DNA of 64,000 nt from Loxodes magnus (Eukaryota > Ciliophora > Karyorelictea > Loxodida > Loxodidae). Below, in pieces: positions 48,331 to 61,370 of this stretch (its first letter is position 1; each line of letters starts with the position of its first letter). The notes under the pieces are model-generated. The model was given only the letters and a program-made list of their open reading frames with translations, did not search any database and was not told the DNA's origin. Both the position numbers and the translations under genes were made by a program. The DNA lies in the NCBI GenBank assembly GCA_946699065.1, contig CAMPDV010001323.1:1-64000 (forward strand), written 5' to 3'.

Positions 48331-49934
48331 TTCTAAGCAGTGAGCCGAATTTTTTTTAATTTGAGTTTATTATTTTTTAATTTGTATTATTTGAAGTGTA
48401 AAGAGCTTTTGCAAGGTTTTTTTTAAGTAAGTGTGATGTTTTTTAAATTATTTCTTAGTAATTTCAATAATAATTATATTTTTCGATAGTTAAAAAGTTT
48501 GGGTTAAGTATTTTCCGCATTTTTTCATGAGTTTAGAAGCCGTGAAATGGCGAAAAGTGTGAAAGCCTTTTTTTGCTCAGCGTTTTACACTATAGGGGTG
48601 AGTTGGGACGGAACAAGCTGGGAGATTTCGGGATAAGTAGAAGGTCAGAAAGGAATAATTTTTTTAGTGAAAAAAATTAAAGTATAAAATGTTTTTGAAA
48701 AAAATGGAATCAAAAAAATCAAAACTATTTTTTTTGATTTTGGTTTTGAATGTTTTTGATTTCGGTTTTAAAAATTTTAGTTTAGTTATGAAATTTTTTT
48801 GAATTGGGATTTGATTTTGAAATTTTTGATTTTTGATTTAGGGTTTGAAGATTTAAATTTTGGTTTTGGATTTGAAAACACTTTTTTTGGTTTTAAAATT
48901 TTACGTCTGGGTTTGAAAATTGTTGAATTGGGATTTGAAAATTTTGATTTTTGATTTTGGTTTTGAAGATTTATTTTTTGGTTTTGCAAGTTTTTTTTTT
49001 TTTAATTTAAAAATTTTCGATTTTGGTGATTGATAAAAATTCTAAGAATTAGGTTTTGATATTTTTTTTTGAATTTTAGAGCTAAATGAAAGGCGAATAA
49101 GAGTATTAAAAGCATAAAATCGTGAAAAATTTAATTTTGTTTTTTTGCTCAGCTTTTTACACTGCAAGACTTTTTTCGGACGGAACAAACTGGGGGAAAT
49201 CGGGATAGATAAAGGTCAGAAAGAAAAAAAATTTTATAAAAAAGTTTAAAAGATAAAAGAGTTTTGAGAAAAAAAAGAAATAAAAAATTGAGGATAAAAT
49301 TTTCGAATTTGGTTTCGAAATGTTTTGATTTTGGGTTGTGATAATTTTTTTGATTTATAGAGTTAATGAAAGTAAAAAAAAATCATGTTATGCCTAAAAT
49401 TGCGAAAAATAAAAAATTGTTTTTTGCTTTGCTTTTTACACTACAAGAACTTTTTCGGCGGAATAAAATTAAAAATATTTTTGAACTAAAGCTTTAAAAA
49501 CGAATTTTTATTCGTTCAATGAATATAAAGATATATGAAACAAATTCAAATGTTTTCAAAATGAAAAAAGTGAAATTCAATTTTGGAGTAAGAGTTTAGT
49601 TTCGCAAGAGGATTTGAGAAGGAACAAATAAAGAAAAGATTCTGAGTATTAAAAATTTGAAAAAATAGTAAAAAAGTATAGGTCTATCTAAAACCAATAT
49701 CTAAATAAAAAATTATTAAAATTAAATCATTTCTTAGACTATTGAAGAATAAAATCAAATAGTAGCAAAAATAAGACAATCTAAGATATTACATAAGTGA
49801 GAAAAAGTAAGAAAAAGAGTCATGCGATAAAAAATAATTAAAAGTTAATTTAAGAAGTTAGAATGTAAATAATTCTAAGTAAAGTGAAGAAAAAAATAAA
49901 AAAAGAATGTTGATATCAGTTAGGTAATTGCAAG
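48331..49934. other. Low-complexity region with a thrice-repeated motif
   Basis: No gene recognised. 48.68-49.0 kb is dominated by GATTTTGGTTTTGAAAATTTT-like sequence. Around 48560-48650, 49140-49225 and 49420-49460 a diverged motif recurs: TTTTTTGCTC..GC.TTTTACACT, then CGGAACAA.CTGGG, then TCGGGATA and GGTCAGAAAG. The first two copies lie about 570 bp apart; the third keeps only the first part. From 49.68 kb the + strand becomes A-rich and grades into the satellite. Confidence 0.6.
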
Positions 49935-52900
49935 TATTTAAAAAATGAAGAAGAAAAGTAAGAAAAGAAGATAGAATATAAGTTTTAAGGAGTATGCTTG
50001 GAGATAAAAGAAGATAATATTTTGAAAAGTGAAAAAGAAAAGTAAGAAAAGAAGATAGAATATAAGTTTTAAGGAGTATGCTTGGAGAGAAAAGAAGATA
50101 ATATTTGAAAAGTGAAGAAGAAAAGTAAGAAAAGAAGATAGAATTTAAGTTTTAAGGAGTATGCTTGGAGATAAAAGAAGATAATATTTTGAAAAGTGAA
50201 GAAGAAAAGTAAGAAAAGAAGATAGAATATAAGTTTTAAGGAGTATGCTTGGAGAGAAAAGAAGATAATATCTTTGAGAAGTAGTAAGTATTTGAAAAGT
50301 GAAGAAGAAAAGTAAGAAAAGAAGATAGAATATAAGTTTTAAGGAGTATGCTTGGAGAGAAAAGAAGAGAAGTAATAAGTATTTAGAAAAGTGAATAAGT
50401 AAAGTAAGAAAAGAAGATAGAATTTCATTTTAAAGGAGTATGCTTTGAGAAGTAATAAGAAAAGTGAAGAAGAAAAGTAAGAAAAGAAGATAGAATATCA
50501 GTTTTAAGGAGTATGCTTGGAGAGAAAAGAAGATAATATTTTGAAAAGTGAAGAAGAAAAGTAAGAAAAGAAGATAGAATATCAGTTTTAAGGAGTATGC
50601 TTTGAGAAGTAATAAGTATTTAGAAAAGTGAAGAAGAAAAGTAAGAAAAGAAGATAGAATATCAGTTTTAAGGAGTATGCTTGGAGAGAAGAAGATAATA
50701 TTATGAAAAGTGAAGAAGAAAAGTAAGAAAAGAAGATAGAATTTCAGTTTTAAGGAGTATGCTTTGAGAAGTAATAAGTATTTAGAAAAGTGAAGAAGAA
50801 AAGTAAGAAAAGAAGATAGAATATCAGTTTTAAGGAGTATGCTTGGAGAGAAAAGAAGATAATATTTTGAAAAGTGAAGAAGAAAAGTAAGAAAAGAAGA
50901 TAGAATATCAGTTTTAAGGAGTATGCTTTGAGAGAAAAGAAGATAATATTTTGAAAAGTGAAGAAGAAAAGTAAGAAAAGAAGATAGAATATCAGTTTTA
51001 AGGAGTATGCTTGGAGATAAAAGAAGATAATATTTTGAAAAGTGAAGAAGAAAAGTAAGAAAAGAAGATAGAATTTCATTTTAAAGGAGTATGCTTGGAG
51101 AGAAGTAATAATATTATGAAAAGTGAAGAAGTAAAGTAAGAAAAGAAGATAGAATTTCAGTTTTAAGGAGTATGCTTGGAGAGAAAAGAAGATAATATTT
51201 TGAAAAGTGAAGAAGAAAAGTAAGAAAAGAAGATAGAATATCAGTTTTAAGGAGTATGCTTGGAGATAAAAGAAGATAATATTTTGAAAAGTGAAGAAGA
51301 AAAGTAAGAAAAGAAGATAGAATATCAGTTTTAAGGAGTATGCTTGGAGATAAAAGAAGATAATATTTTGAAAAGTGAAGAAGAAAAGTAAGAAAAGAAG
51401 ATAGAATATCAGTTTTAAGGAGTATGCTTTGAGAAGTAATAATATTTAGAAAAGTGAAGAAGTAAAGTAAGAAAAGAAGATAGAATTTCATTTTAAAGGA
51501 GTATGCTTGGAGAGAAAAGAAGATAATATTTTGAAAAGTGAAGAAGAAAAGTAAGAAAAGAAGATAGAATATCAGTTTTAAGGAGTATGCTTGGAGAGAA
51601 AAGAAGATAATATTTTGAAAAGTGAAGAAGAAAAGTAAGAAAAGAAGATAGAATATAAGTTTTAAGGAGTATGCTTGGAGAGAAAAGAAGATAATATTTT
51701 GAAAAGTGAAGAAGAAAAGTAAGAAAAGAAGATAGAATATCAGTTTTAAGGAGTATGCTTTGAGAAGTAATAATATTTTGAAAAGTGAAGAAGTAAAGTA
51801 AGAAAAGAAGATAGAATTTCAGTTTTAAGGAGTATGCTTGGAGATTAAAGAAGATAATATTTTGAAAAGTGAAGAAGAAAAGTAAGAAAAGAAGATAGAA
51901 TATCAGTTTTAAGGAGTATGCTTGGAGATAAAAGAAGATAATATTTTGAAAAGTGAAGAAGAAAAGTAAGAAAAGAAGATAGAATATCAGTTTTAAGGAG
52001 TATGCTTGGAGAGAAAAGAAGATAATATTATGAAAAGTGAAGAAGTAAAGTAAGAAAAGAAGATAGAATATCAGTTTTAAGGAGTATGCTTTGAGAAGTA
52101 ATAAGTATTTAGAAAAGTGAAGAAGTAAAGTAAGAAAAGAAGATAGAATTTCAGTTTAAAGGAGTATGCTTGGAGAGAAAAGAAGATAATATTTTGAAAA
52201 GTGAAGAAGAAAAGTAAGAAAAGAAGATAGAATATCAGTTTTAAGGAGTATGCTTGGAGATAAAAGAAGATAATATTTTGAAAAGTGAAGAAGAAAAGTA
52301 AGAAAAGAAGATAGAATATAAGTTTTAAGGAGTATGCTTGGAGAGAAAAGAAGATAATATTTTGAAAAGTGAAGAAGTAAAGTAAGAAAAGAAGATAGAA
52401 TATCAGTTTTAAGGAGTATGCTTGGAGAGAAAAGAAGATAATATTTTGAAAAGTGAAGAAGAAAAGTAAGAAAAGAAGATAGAATATCAGTTTTAAGGAG
52501 TATGCTTGGAGAGAAGTAATAAGTATTTGAAAAGTGAAGAAGTAAAGTAAGAAAAGAAGATAGAATTTAAGTTTTAAAGGAGTATGCTTTGAGAAGTAAT
52601 AAGTATTTAGAAAAGTGAAGAAGAAAAGTAAGAAAAGAAGATAGAATATCAGTTTTAAGGAGTATGCTTGGAGAGAAGTAGATAAGTATTTTGAAAAGTG
52701 AAGAAGAAAAGTAAGAAAAGAAGATAGAATATCAGTTTTAAGGAGTATGCTTGGAGAAGAAAATAAGTATTTAGAAAAGTGAAGAAGTAAAGTCAGAAAA
52801 GAAGATAGAATATCAGTTTTAAGGAGTATGCTTAGAGAAGTAATAAGTATTTAAAAAAGTGAAGAAGAAAAGTAAGAAAAGAAGATAGAATATCAGTTTT

Positions 52901-55800
52901 AAGGAGTATGCTTGAGAAGTAATAAGTATTTAGAAAAGTGAAGAAGTAAAGTAAGAAAAGAAGATAGAATATCAGTTTTAAGGAGTATGCTTTGAGAAGT
53001 AATAAGTATTATGAAAAGTGAAGAAGAAAAGTAAGAAAAGAAGATAGAATATAAGTTTTAAGGAGTATGCTTGGAGAGAAAAGAAGATAATATTTTGAAA
53101 AGTGAAGAAGAAAAGTAAGAAAAGAAGATAGAATATCAGTTTTAAGGAGTATGCTTTGAGAAGTAATAAGTATTAGAAAAGTGAAGAAGTAAAGTAAGAA
53201 AAGAAGATAGAATATCAGTTTTAAGGAGTATGCTTGGAGATAAAAGAATATAATATTTTGAAAAGTAAGTAAGAAAAGAAGATAGAATATAAGTTTTAAG
53301 GAGTATGCTTGGAGAGAAAAGAAGATAATATTTGAAAAGTGAAGAAGAAAAGTAAGAAAAGAAGATAGAATATCAGTTTTAAGGAGTATGATTAGAGAAG
53401 TAATAAGCATTTAGAAAAGTGAAGAAGTAAAGTAAGAAAAGAAGATAGAATTTCAGTTTTAAGGAGTATGCTTTGAGAAGTAATAAGTATCTAGAAAAGT
53501 GAATAAGTAAAGTAAGAAAAGAAGATAGAATATAAGTTTTAAGGAGTATGCTTGGAGATAAAAGAAGATAATATTTTGAAAAGTGAAGAAGAAAAGTAAG
53601 AAAAGAAGATAGAATATCAGTTTTAAGGAGTATGCTTTGAGAAGTAATAAGTATCTAGAAAAGTGAATAAGTAAAGTCAGAAAAGAAGATAGAATATCAG
53701 TTTTAAGGAGTATGCTTGGAGATAAAAGAATATAAAAGTGAAAAGAAAATTAAAGAAGATAGAATATAAGTTTTAAGGAGTATGCTTGGAGAGAAAAGAA
53801 GATAATATTTTGAAAAGTGAAGAAGAAAAGTAAGAAAAGAAGATAAATATCAGTTTTAAGGAGTATGCTTTGAGAAGTAATAAGTATTTTGAAAAGTGAA
53901 GAAGTAAAGTAAGAAAAGAAGATAGAATATCAGTTTTAAGGAGTATGCTTGGAGATAAAAGAAGATAATATTTTGAAAAGTGAAGAAGTAAAGTAAGAAA
54001 AGAAGATAGTATTTCATTTTAAAGGAGTATGCTTTGAGAAGTAGATAAGTATTTAGAAAAGTGAAGAAGAAAAGTAAGAAAAGAAGATTGAATATCAGTT
54101 TTAAGGAGTATGCTTTGAGAAGTAGTAAGTATTTAGAAAAGTGAAGAAGTAAAGTAAGAAAAGAAGATTGAATATCAGTTTTAAGGAGTATGCTTGGAGA
54201 TAAAAGAAGATAATATTTTGAAGAAGAAAAGTAAGAAAAGAAGATAGAATATAAGTTTTAAGGAGTATGCTTGGAGAGAAAAGAAGATAATATTATGAAA
54301 AGTGAAGAAGTAAAGTAAGAAAAGAAGATAGAATTTCAGTTTTAAGGAGTATGCTTGGAGATAAAAGAAGATAATATTTGAAAAGTGAAGAAAAAAGTAA
54401 GAAAAGAAGATAGAATATAAGTTTTAAGGAGTATGCTTGGAGAGAAAAGAAGATAATATTTAGAAAAGTGAAGAAGTAAAGTAAGAAAAGAAGATAGAAT
54501 TTAAGTTTTAAGGAGTATGCTTTGAGAAGTAATAAGTATTATGAAAAGTGAAGAAGTAAAGTAAGAAAAGAAGATAGAATTTCAGTTTTAAGGAGTATGC
54601 TTGGAGATAAAAGAAGATAATATTTTGAAAAGTGAAGAAGAAAAGTAAGAAAAGAAGATGAATATAAGTTTTAAGGAGTATGCTTTGAGAAGTAATAAGT
54701 ATTTATGAAAAGTGAAGAAGTAAAGTAAGAAAAGAAGATAGAATATCAGTTTTAAGGAGTATGCTTGGAGATAAATGAAGATAATATTTTGAAAAGTGAA
54801 GAAGAAAAGTAAGAAAAGAAGATAGAATATAAGTTTTAAGGAGTATGCTTGGAGAGAAAAGAAGATAATATTATGAAAAGTGAAGAAGAAAAGTAAGAAA
54901 AGAAGATAGAATTTCAGTTTTAAGGAGTATGCTTGGAGATAAAAGAAGATAATATTTTGAAAAGTGAAGAAGTAAAGTAAGAAAAGAAGATAGAATATCA
55001 GTTTTAAGGAGTATGCTTGGAGAGAAAAGAAGATAATATTTTGAAAAGTGAAGAAGAAAAGTAAGAAAAGAAGATAGAATATAAGTTTTAAGGAGTATGC
55101 TTTGAGAGAAAAGAAGATAATATTTTGAAAAGTGAAGAAGAAAAGTAAGAAAAGAAGATAGAATATCAGTTTTAAGGAGTATGCTTGGAGAGAAAAGAAG
55201 ATAATATTTTGAAAAGTGAAGAAGAAAAGTAAGAAAAGAAGATAGAATATAAGTTTTAAGGAGTATGCTTGGAGAGAAAAGAAGATAATATTTGAAAAGT
55301 GAAGAAGTAAAGTAAGAAAAGAAGATAGAATTTCAGTTTTAAGGAGTATGCTTTGAGAAGTAATAAGTATTTTGAAAAGTGAAGAAGTAAAGTAAGAAAA
55401 GAAGATAGAATTTCAGTTTTAAGGAGTATGCTTTGAGAAGTAATAAGTATTTAGAAAAGTGAAGAAGTAAAGTAAGAAAAGAAGATAGAATATAAGTTTT
55501 AAGGAGTATGCTTTGAGAAGTAATAAGTATTTTGAAAAGTGAAGAAGTAAAGTAAGAAAAGAAGATAGAATATAAGTTTTAAGGAGTATGCTTGTAGATA
55601 AAAGAAGATAATATTTTGAAAAGTGAAGAAGTAAAGTAAGAAAAGAAGATAGAATTTCAGTTTAAAGGAGTATGCTTTGAGAAGTAATAAGTATTTTGAA
55701 AAGTGAAGAAGAAAAGTAAGAAAAGAAGATAGAATATAAGTTTTAAGGAGTATGCTTGGAGATAAAAGAAGATAATATTTTGAAAAGAGAAGAAGAAAAG

Positions 55801-58800
55801 TAATTAAAGAAGATAGAATATAAGTTTAAAGGAGTATGCTTGGAGATTAAAGAAGATAATAATTTGAAAAGTGAAGAAGAAAAGTAAGAAAAGAAGATAG
55901 AATTTCAGTTTTAAGGAGTATGCTTGGAGATAAAAGAAGATAATATTTAGAAAAGTGAATAAGTAAAGTAAGAAAAGAAGATAGAATATCAGTTTTAAGG
56001 GGTATGCTTGGAGATAAAAGAAGATAATATTTTGAAAAGTAATTAATTAAGATAGAATATAAGTTTTAAGGAGTATGCTTTGAGATAAAAGAAGATAATA
56101 TTTTGAAAAGTGAAGAAGAAAAGTCAGAAAAGAAGATAGAATATCAGTTTTAAGGAGTATGCTTGGAGATAAAAGAAGATAATATTTTGAAAAGTGAAGA
56201 AGTAAAGTAAGAAAAGAAGATAGAATTTCAGTTTTAAGGAGTATGATTTGAGAAGTAACAAGTATCTAAAAAGTGAATAAGTAAAGTAAGAAAAGAGGAT
56301 AGAATTTCAGTTTTAAGGAGTATGATTTGAGAAGTAACAAGTATTTAGAAAAGTGAAGAAGTAAAGTAAGAAAAGAAGATAGAATTTCAGTTTTAAGGAG
56401 TATGCTTTGAGAAGTAATAAGTATTTAGAAAAGTGAAGAAGTAAAGTAAGAAAAGAAGATAGAATTTCAGTTTTAAGGAGTATGCTTTGAGAAGTAATAA
56501 GTATTTTGAAAAGTGAATAAGTAAAGTAAGAAAAGAAGATAGAATTTCAGTTTTAAGGAGTATGCTTTGAGAAGTAATAAGTATTTAGAAAAGTGAATAA
56601 GTAAAGTAAGAAAAGAAGATAGAATTTCAGTTTTAAGGAGTATGCTTTGAGAAGTAATAAGTATCTAGAAAAGTGAAAAAGTAAAGTAAAAAAAGAAGAT
56701 AGAATTTCAGTTTTAAGGAGTATGCTTTGAGAAGTAATAAGTATTTAGAAAAGTGAAGAAGTAAAGTAAGAAAAGAAGATAGAATTTCAGTTTTAAGGAG
56801 TATGATTTGAGAAGTAATAAGTATCTAGAAAAGTGAAGAAGTAAAGTAAGAAAAGAAGATAGAATTTCAGTTTTAAGGAGTATGCTTTGAGAAGTAATAA
56901 GTATTTAGAAAAGTGAATAAGTAAAGTAAGAAAAGAAGATAGAATTTCAGTTTTAAGGAGTATGCTTTGAGAAGTAATAAGTATTTAGAAAAGTGAATAA
57001 GTAAAGTAAGAAAAGAAGATAGATCTTCAGTTTTAAGGAGTATGCTTTGAGAAGTAATAAGTATCTAAAAAGTGAATAAGTAAAGTAAGAAAAGAGGATA
57101 GAATTTCAGTTTTAAGGAGTATGATTTGAGAAGTAATAAGTATCTAGAAAAGTGAATAAGTAAAGTAAGAAAAGAGGATAGAATTTCAGTTTTAAGGAGT
57201 ATGATTTGAGAAGTAATAAGTATCTAGAAAAGTGAAGAAGTAAAGTAAGAAAAGAAGATAGAATTTCAGTTTTAAGGAGTATGCTTTGAGAAGTAGTAAG
57301 TATTTAGAAAAGTGAATAAGTAAAGTCAGAAAAGAAGATTGAATATCAGTTTTAAGGAGTATGCTTGGAGATAAAAGAAGATAATATTTTGAAAAGTGAA
57401 TAAGTAAAGTAAGAAAAGAAGATAGATCTTCAGTTTTAAGGAGTATGCTTTGAGAAGTAATAAGTATTTAGAAAAGTGAAGAAGTAAAGTAAGAAAAGAA
57501 GATAGAATTTCAGTTTTAAGGAGTATGCTTTGAGAAGTAATAAGTATTTAGAAAAGTGAAGAAGTAAAGTAAGAAAAGAAGATAGAATTTCAGTTTTAAG
57601 GAGTATGCTTTGAGAAGTAGTAAGTATTTAGAAAAGTGAATAAGTAAAGTAAGAAAAGAAGATAGAATATCAGTTTTAAGGAGTATGCTTTGAGAAAAGT
57701 AGATAATATTTAGAAAAGTGAATAAGTAAAGTCAGAAAAGAAGATAGAATATAAGTTTTAAGGAGTATGCTTGGAGATAAAAGAAGATAATATTTTGAAA
57801 AGTAAGAAAAGAAGATAGAATATAAGTTTTAAGGAGTATGCTTGGAGATTAAAGAAGATAATATTTAGAAAAGTGAAGAAGTAAAGTCAGAAAAGAAGAT
57901 AGAATTTCAGTTTTAAGGAGTATGCTTGGAGATAAAAGAAGATAATATTTTAAAAAGTAATTAAAGAAGATAGAATTTCATTTTAAAGGAGTATGCTTTG
58001 AGAAGTAATAAGTATTTAGAAAAGTTAAGAGGAAAAGTAAGAAAAGAAGATAGAATATCAGTTTTAAGGAGTATGCTTGGAGATAAAAGAAGATAATATT
58101 TTGAAAAGTAATTAAAGAAGATAGAATATAAGTTTAAAGGAGTATGCTTGGAGATTAAAGAAGATAATAATTTGAAAAGTGAAGAAGAAAAGTAAGAAAA
58201 GAAGATAGAATTTCAGTTTTAAGGAGTATACTTGGAGATAAAAGAAGATAATATTTAGAAAAGTGAATAAGTAAAGTAAGAAAAGAAGATAGAATATCAG
58301 TTTTAAGGGGTATGCTTGGAGATAAAAGAAGATAATATTTTGAAAAGTAATTAATTAAGATAGAATATAAGTTTTAAGGAGTATGCTTTGAGATAAAAGA
58401 AGATAATATTTTGAAAAGTGAAGAAGAAAAGTCAGAAAAGAAGATAGAATATCAGTTTTAAGGAGTATGCTTGGAGATAAAAGAAGATAATATTTTGAAA
58501 AGTGAAGAAGTAAAGTAAGAAAAGAAGATAGAATTTCAGTTTTAAGGAGTATGATTTGAGAAGTAACAAGTATCTAAAAAGTGAATAAGTAAAGTAAGAA
58601 AAGAGGATAGAATTTCAGTTTTAAGGAGTATGATTTGAGAAGTAACAAGTATTTAGAAAAGTGAATAAGTAAAGTAAGAAAAGAAGATAGAATTTCAGTT
58701 TTAAGGAGTATGCTTTGAGAAGTAATAAGTATTTAGAAAAGTGAAGAAGTAAAGTAAGAAAAGAAGATAGAATTTCAGTTTTAAGGAGTATGCTTTGAGA

Positions 58801-59958
58801 AGTAATAAGTATTTAGAAAAGTGAATAAGTAAAGTAAGAAAAGAAGATAGAATTTCAGTTTTAAGGAGTATGCTTTGAGAAGTAATAAGTATTTAGAAAA
58901 GTGAATAAGTAAAGTAAGAAAAGAAGATAGAATTTCAGTTTTAAGGAGTATGCTTTGAGAAGTAATAAGTATCTAGAAAAGTGAAAAAGTAAAGTAAAAA
59001 AAGAAGATAGAATTTCAGTTTTAAGGAGTATGCTTTGAGAAGTAATAAGTATTTAGAAAAGTGAAGAAGTAAAGTAAGAAAAGAAGATAGAATTTCAGTT
59101 TTAAGGAGTATGATTTGAGAAGTAATAAGTATCTAGAAAAGTGAAGAAGTAAAGTAAGAAAAGAAGATAGAATTTCAGTTTTAAGGAGTATGCTTTGAGA
59201 AGTAATAAGTATTTAGAAAAGTGAATAAGTAAAGTAAGAAAAGAAGATAGAATTTCAGTTTTAAGGAGTATGCTTTGAGAAGTAATAAGTATTTAGAAAA
59301 GTGAATAAGTAAAGTAAGAAAAGAAGATAGATCTTCAGTTTTAAGGAGTATGCTTTGAGAAGTAATAAGTATCTAAAAAGTGAATAAGTAAAGTAAGAAA
59401 AGAGGATAGAATTTCAGTTTTAAGGAGTATGATTTGAGAAGTAATAAGTATCTAGAAAAGTGAATAAGTAAAGTAAGAAAAGAGGATAGAATTTCAGTTT
59501 TAAGGAGTATGATTTGAGAAGTAATAAGTATCTAGAAAAGTGAAGAAGTAAAGTAAGAAAAGAAGATAGAATTTCAGTTTTAAGGAGTATGCTTTGAGAA
59601 GTAGTAAGTATTTAGAAAAGTGAATAAGTAAAGTCAGAAAAGAAGATTGAATATCAGTTTTAAGGAGTATGCTTGGAGATAAAAGAAGATAATATTTTGA
59701 AAAGTGAATAAGTAAAGTAAGAAAAGAAGATAGATCTTCAGTTTTAAGGAGTATGCTTTGAGAAGTAATAAGTATTTAGAAAAGTGAAGAAGTAAAGTAA
59801 GAAAAGAAGATAGAATTTCAGTTTTAAGGAGTATGCTTTGAGAAGTAATAAGTATTTAGAAAAGTGAAGAAGTAAAGTAAGAAAAGAAGATAGAATTTCA
59901 GTTTTAAGGAGTATGCTTTGAGAAGTAGTAAGTATTTAGAAAAGTGAATAAGTAAAGT
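55801..59958. repeat. Higher-order duplication in satellite 2, offset 2308 bp
   Basis: The block from 55801 to about 57650 recurs at 58109 to about 59958 with a constant offset of 2308 bp and only scattered substitutions. Shared rare variants include TTTTAAGGGGTATG, GTAATTAATTAAG, GATAGATCTTCAG and GAAAAAGTAAAGTAAAAAAAG. Copies diverge after 57650 (GTAAGAAAAG against GTCAGAAAAG). The repeat period (2308 bp) equals the distance at which the second copy begins, so this is a tandem multimer. Confidence 0.85.
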
Positions 59959-61370
59959 CAGAAAAGAAGATTGAATATCAGTTTTAAGGAGTATGCTTTG
60001 AGAAGTAGTAAGTATTTAGAAAAGTGAATAAGTAAAGTCAGAAAAGAAGATTGAATATCAGTTTTAAGGAGTATGCTTGGAGATAAAAGAAGATAATATT
60101 TTGAAAAGTAAGAAAAGAAGATAGAATTTCAGTTTTAAGGAGTATGCTTTGAGAAGTAGTAAGTATTTAGAAAAGTGAATAAGTAAAGTCAGAAAAGAAG
60201 ATTGAATATCAGTTTTAAGGAGTATGCTTTGAGAAGTAGTAAGTATTTAGAAAAGTGAATAAGTAAAGTCAGAAAAGAAGATAGAATTTCAGTTTTAAGG
60301 AGTATGCTTGGAGATAAAAGAAGATAATATTTTAAAAAGTAATTAAAGAAGATAGAATATAAGTTTTAAGGAGTATGCTTTGAGAAGTAGTAAGTATTTA
60401 GAAAAGTGAAGAAGTAAAGTCAGAAAAAAAGATAGAATATAAGTTTTAAGGAGTATGCTTGGAGAAGTAATAAGTATTTAGAAAAGTGAAGAAGTAAAGT
60501 AAGAAAAGAAGATAGAATTTCAGTTTTAAGGAGTATGCTTTGAGAAGTAATAAGTATCTAAAAAGTGAATAAGTAAAGTAAGAAAAGAAGATAGAATTTC
60601 AGTTTTAAGGAGTATGCTTTGAGAAGTAATAAGTATCTAGAAAAGTGAAAAAGTAAAGTAAAAAAAGAAGATAGAATTTCAGTTTTAAGGATTATGCTTT
60701 GAGAAGTAACAAGTATTTAGAAAAGTGAAGAAGTAAAGTAAGAAAAGAAGATAGAATTTCAGTTTTAAGGAGTATGCTTTGAGAAGTAATAAGTATTTAG
60801 AAAAGTGAATAAGTAAAGTAAGAAAAGAAGATAGAATATAAGTTTTAAGGAGTATGCTTTGAGAAGTAGTAAGTATTTAGAAAAGTGAAGAAGTAAAGTC
60901 AGAAAAAAAGATAGAATATCAGTTTTAAGGAGTATGCTTGGAGAAGTAATAAGTATTTAGAAAAGTGAAGAAGTAAAGTAAGAAAAGAAGATAGAATTTC
61001 AGTTTTAAGGAGTATGCTTTGAGAAGTAGTAAGTATTTAGAAAAGTGAAGAAGTAAAGTAAGAAAAGAAGATAGAATTTCAGTTTTAAGGAGTATGCTTT
61101 GAGAAGTAATAAGTATTTAGAAAAGTGAAGAAGTAAAGTAAGAAAAGAAGATAGAATTTCAGTTTTAAGGAGTATGCTTTGAGAAGTAGTAAGTATTTAG
61201 AAAAGTGAATAAGTAAAGTCAGAAAAGAAGATAGTATTTCATTTTAAAGGAGTATGCTTTGAGAAGTAGTAAGTATTTAGAAAAGTGAATAAGTAAAGTC
61301 AGAAAAGAAGATTGAATATCAGTTTTAAGGAGTATGCTTGGAGATAAAAGAAGATAATATTTTGAAAAGT

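Noticed and set aside
48786-48989. Minus-strand 67-residue Lys/Pro/Asn-rich ORF
   Set aside because: Complement of the low-complexity GATTTTGGTTTTG tract; its repetition explains the open frame.
50750-53410. Minus-strand open frames of 109 to 133 residues with hydrophobic repeats in the satellite
   Set aside because: They are the complement of the purine-rich satellite (GAAGAA read as TTC-rich), are limited to array phases and have no independent start or context.
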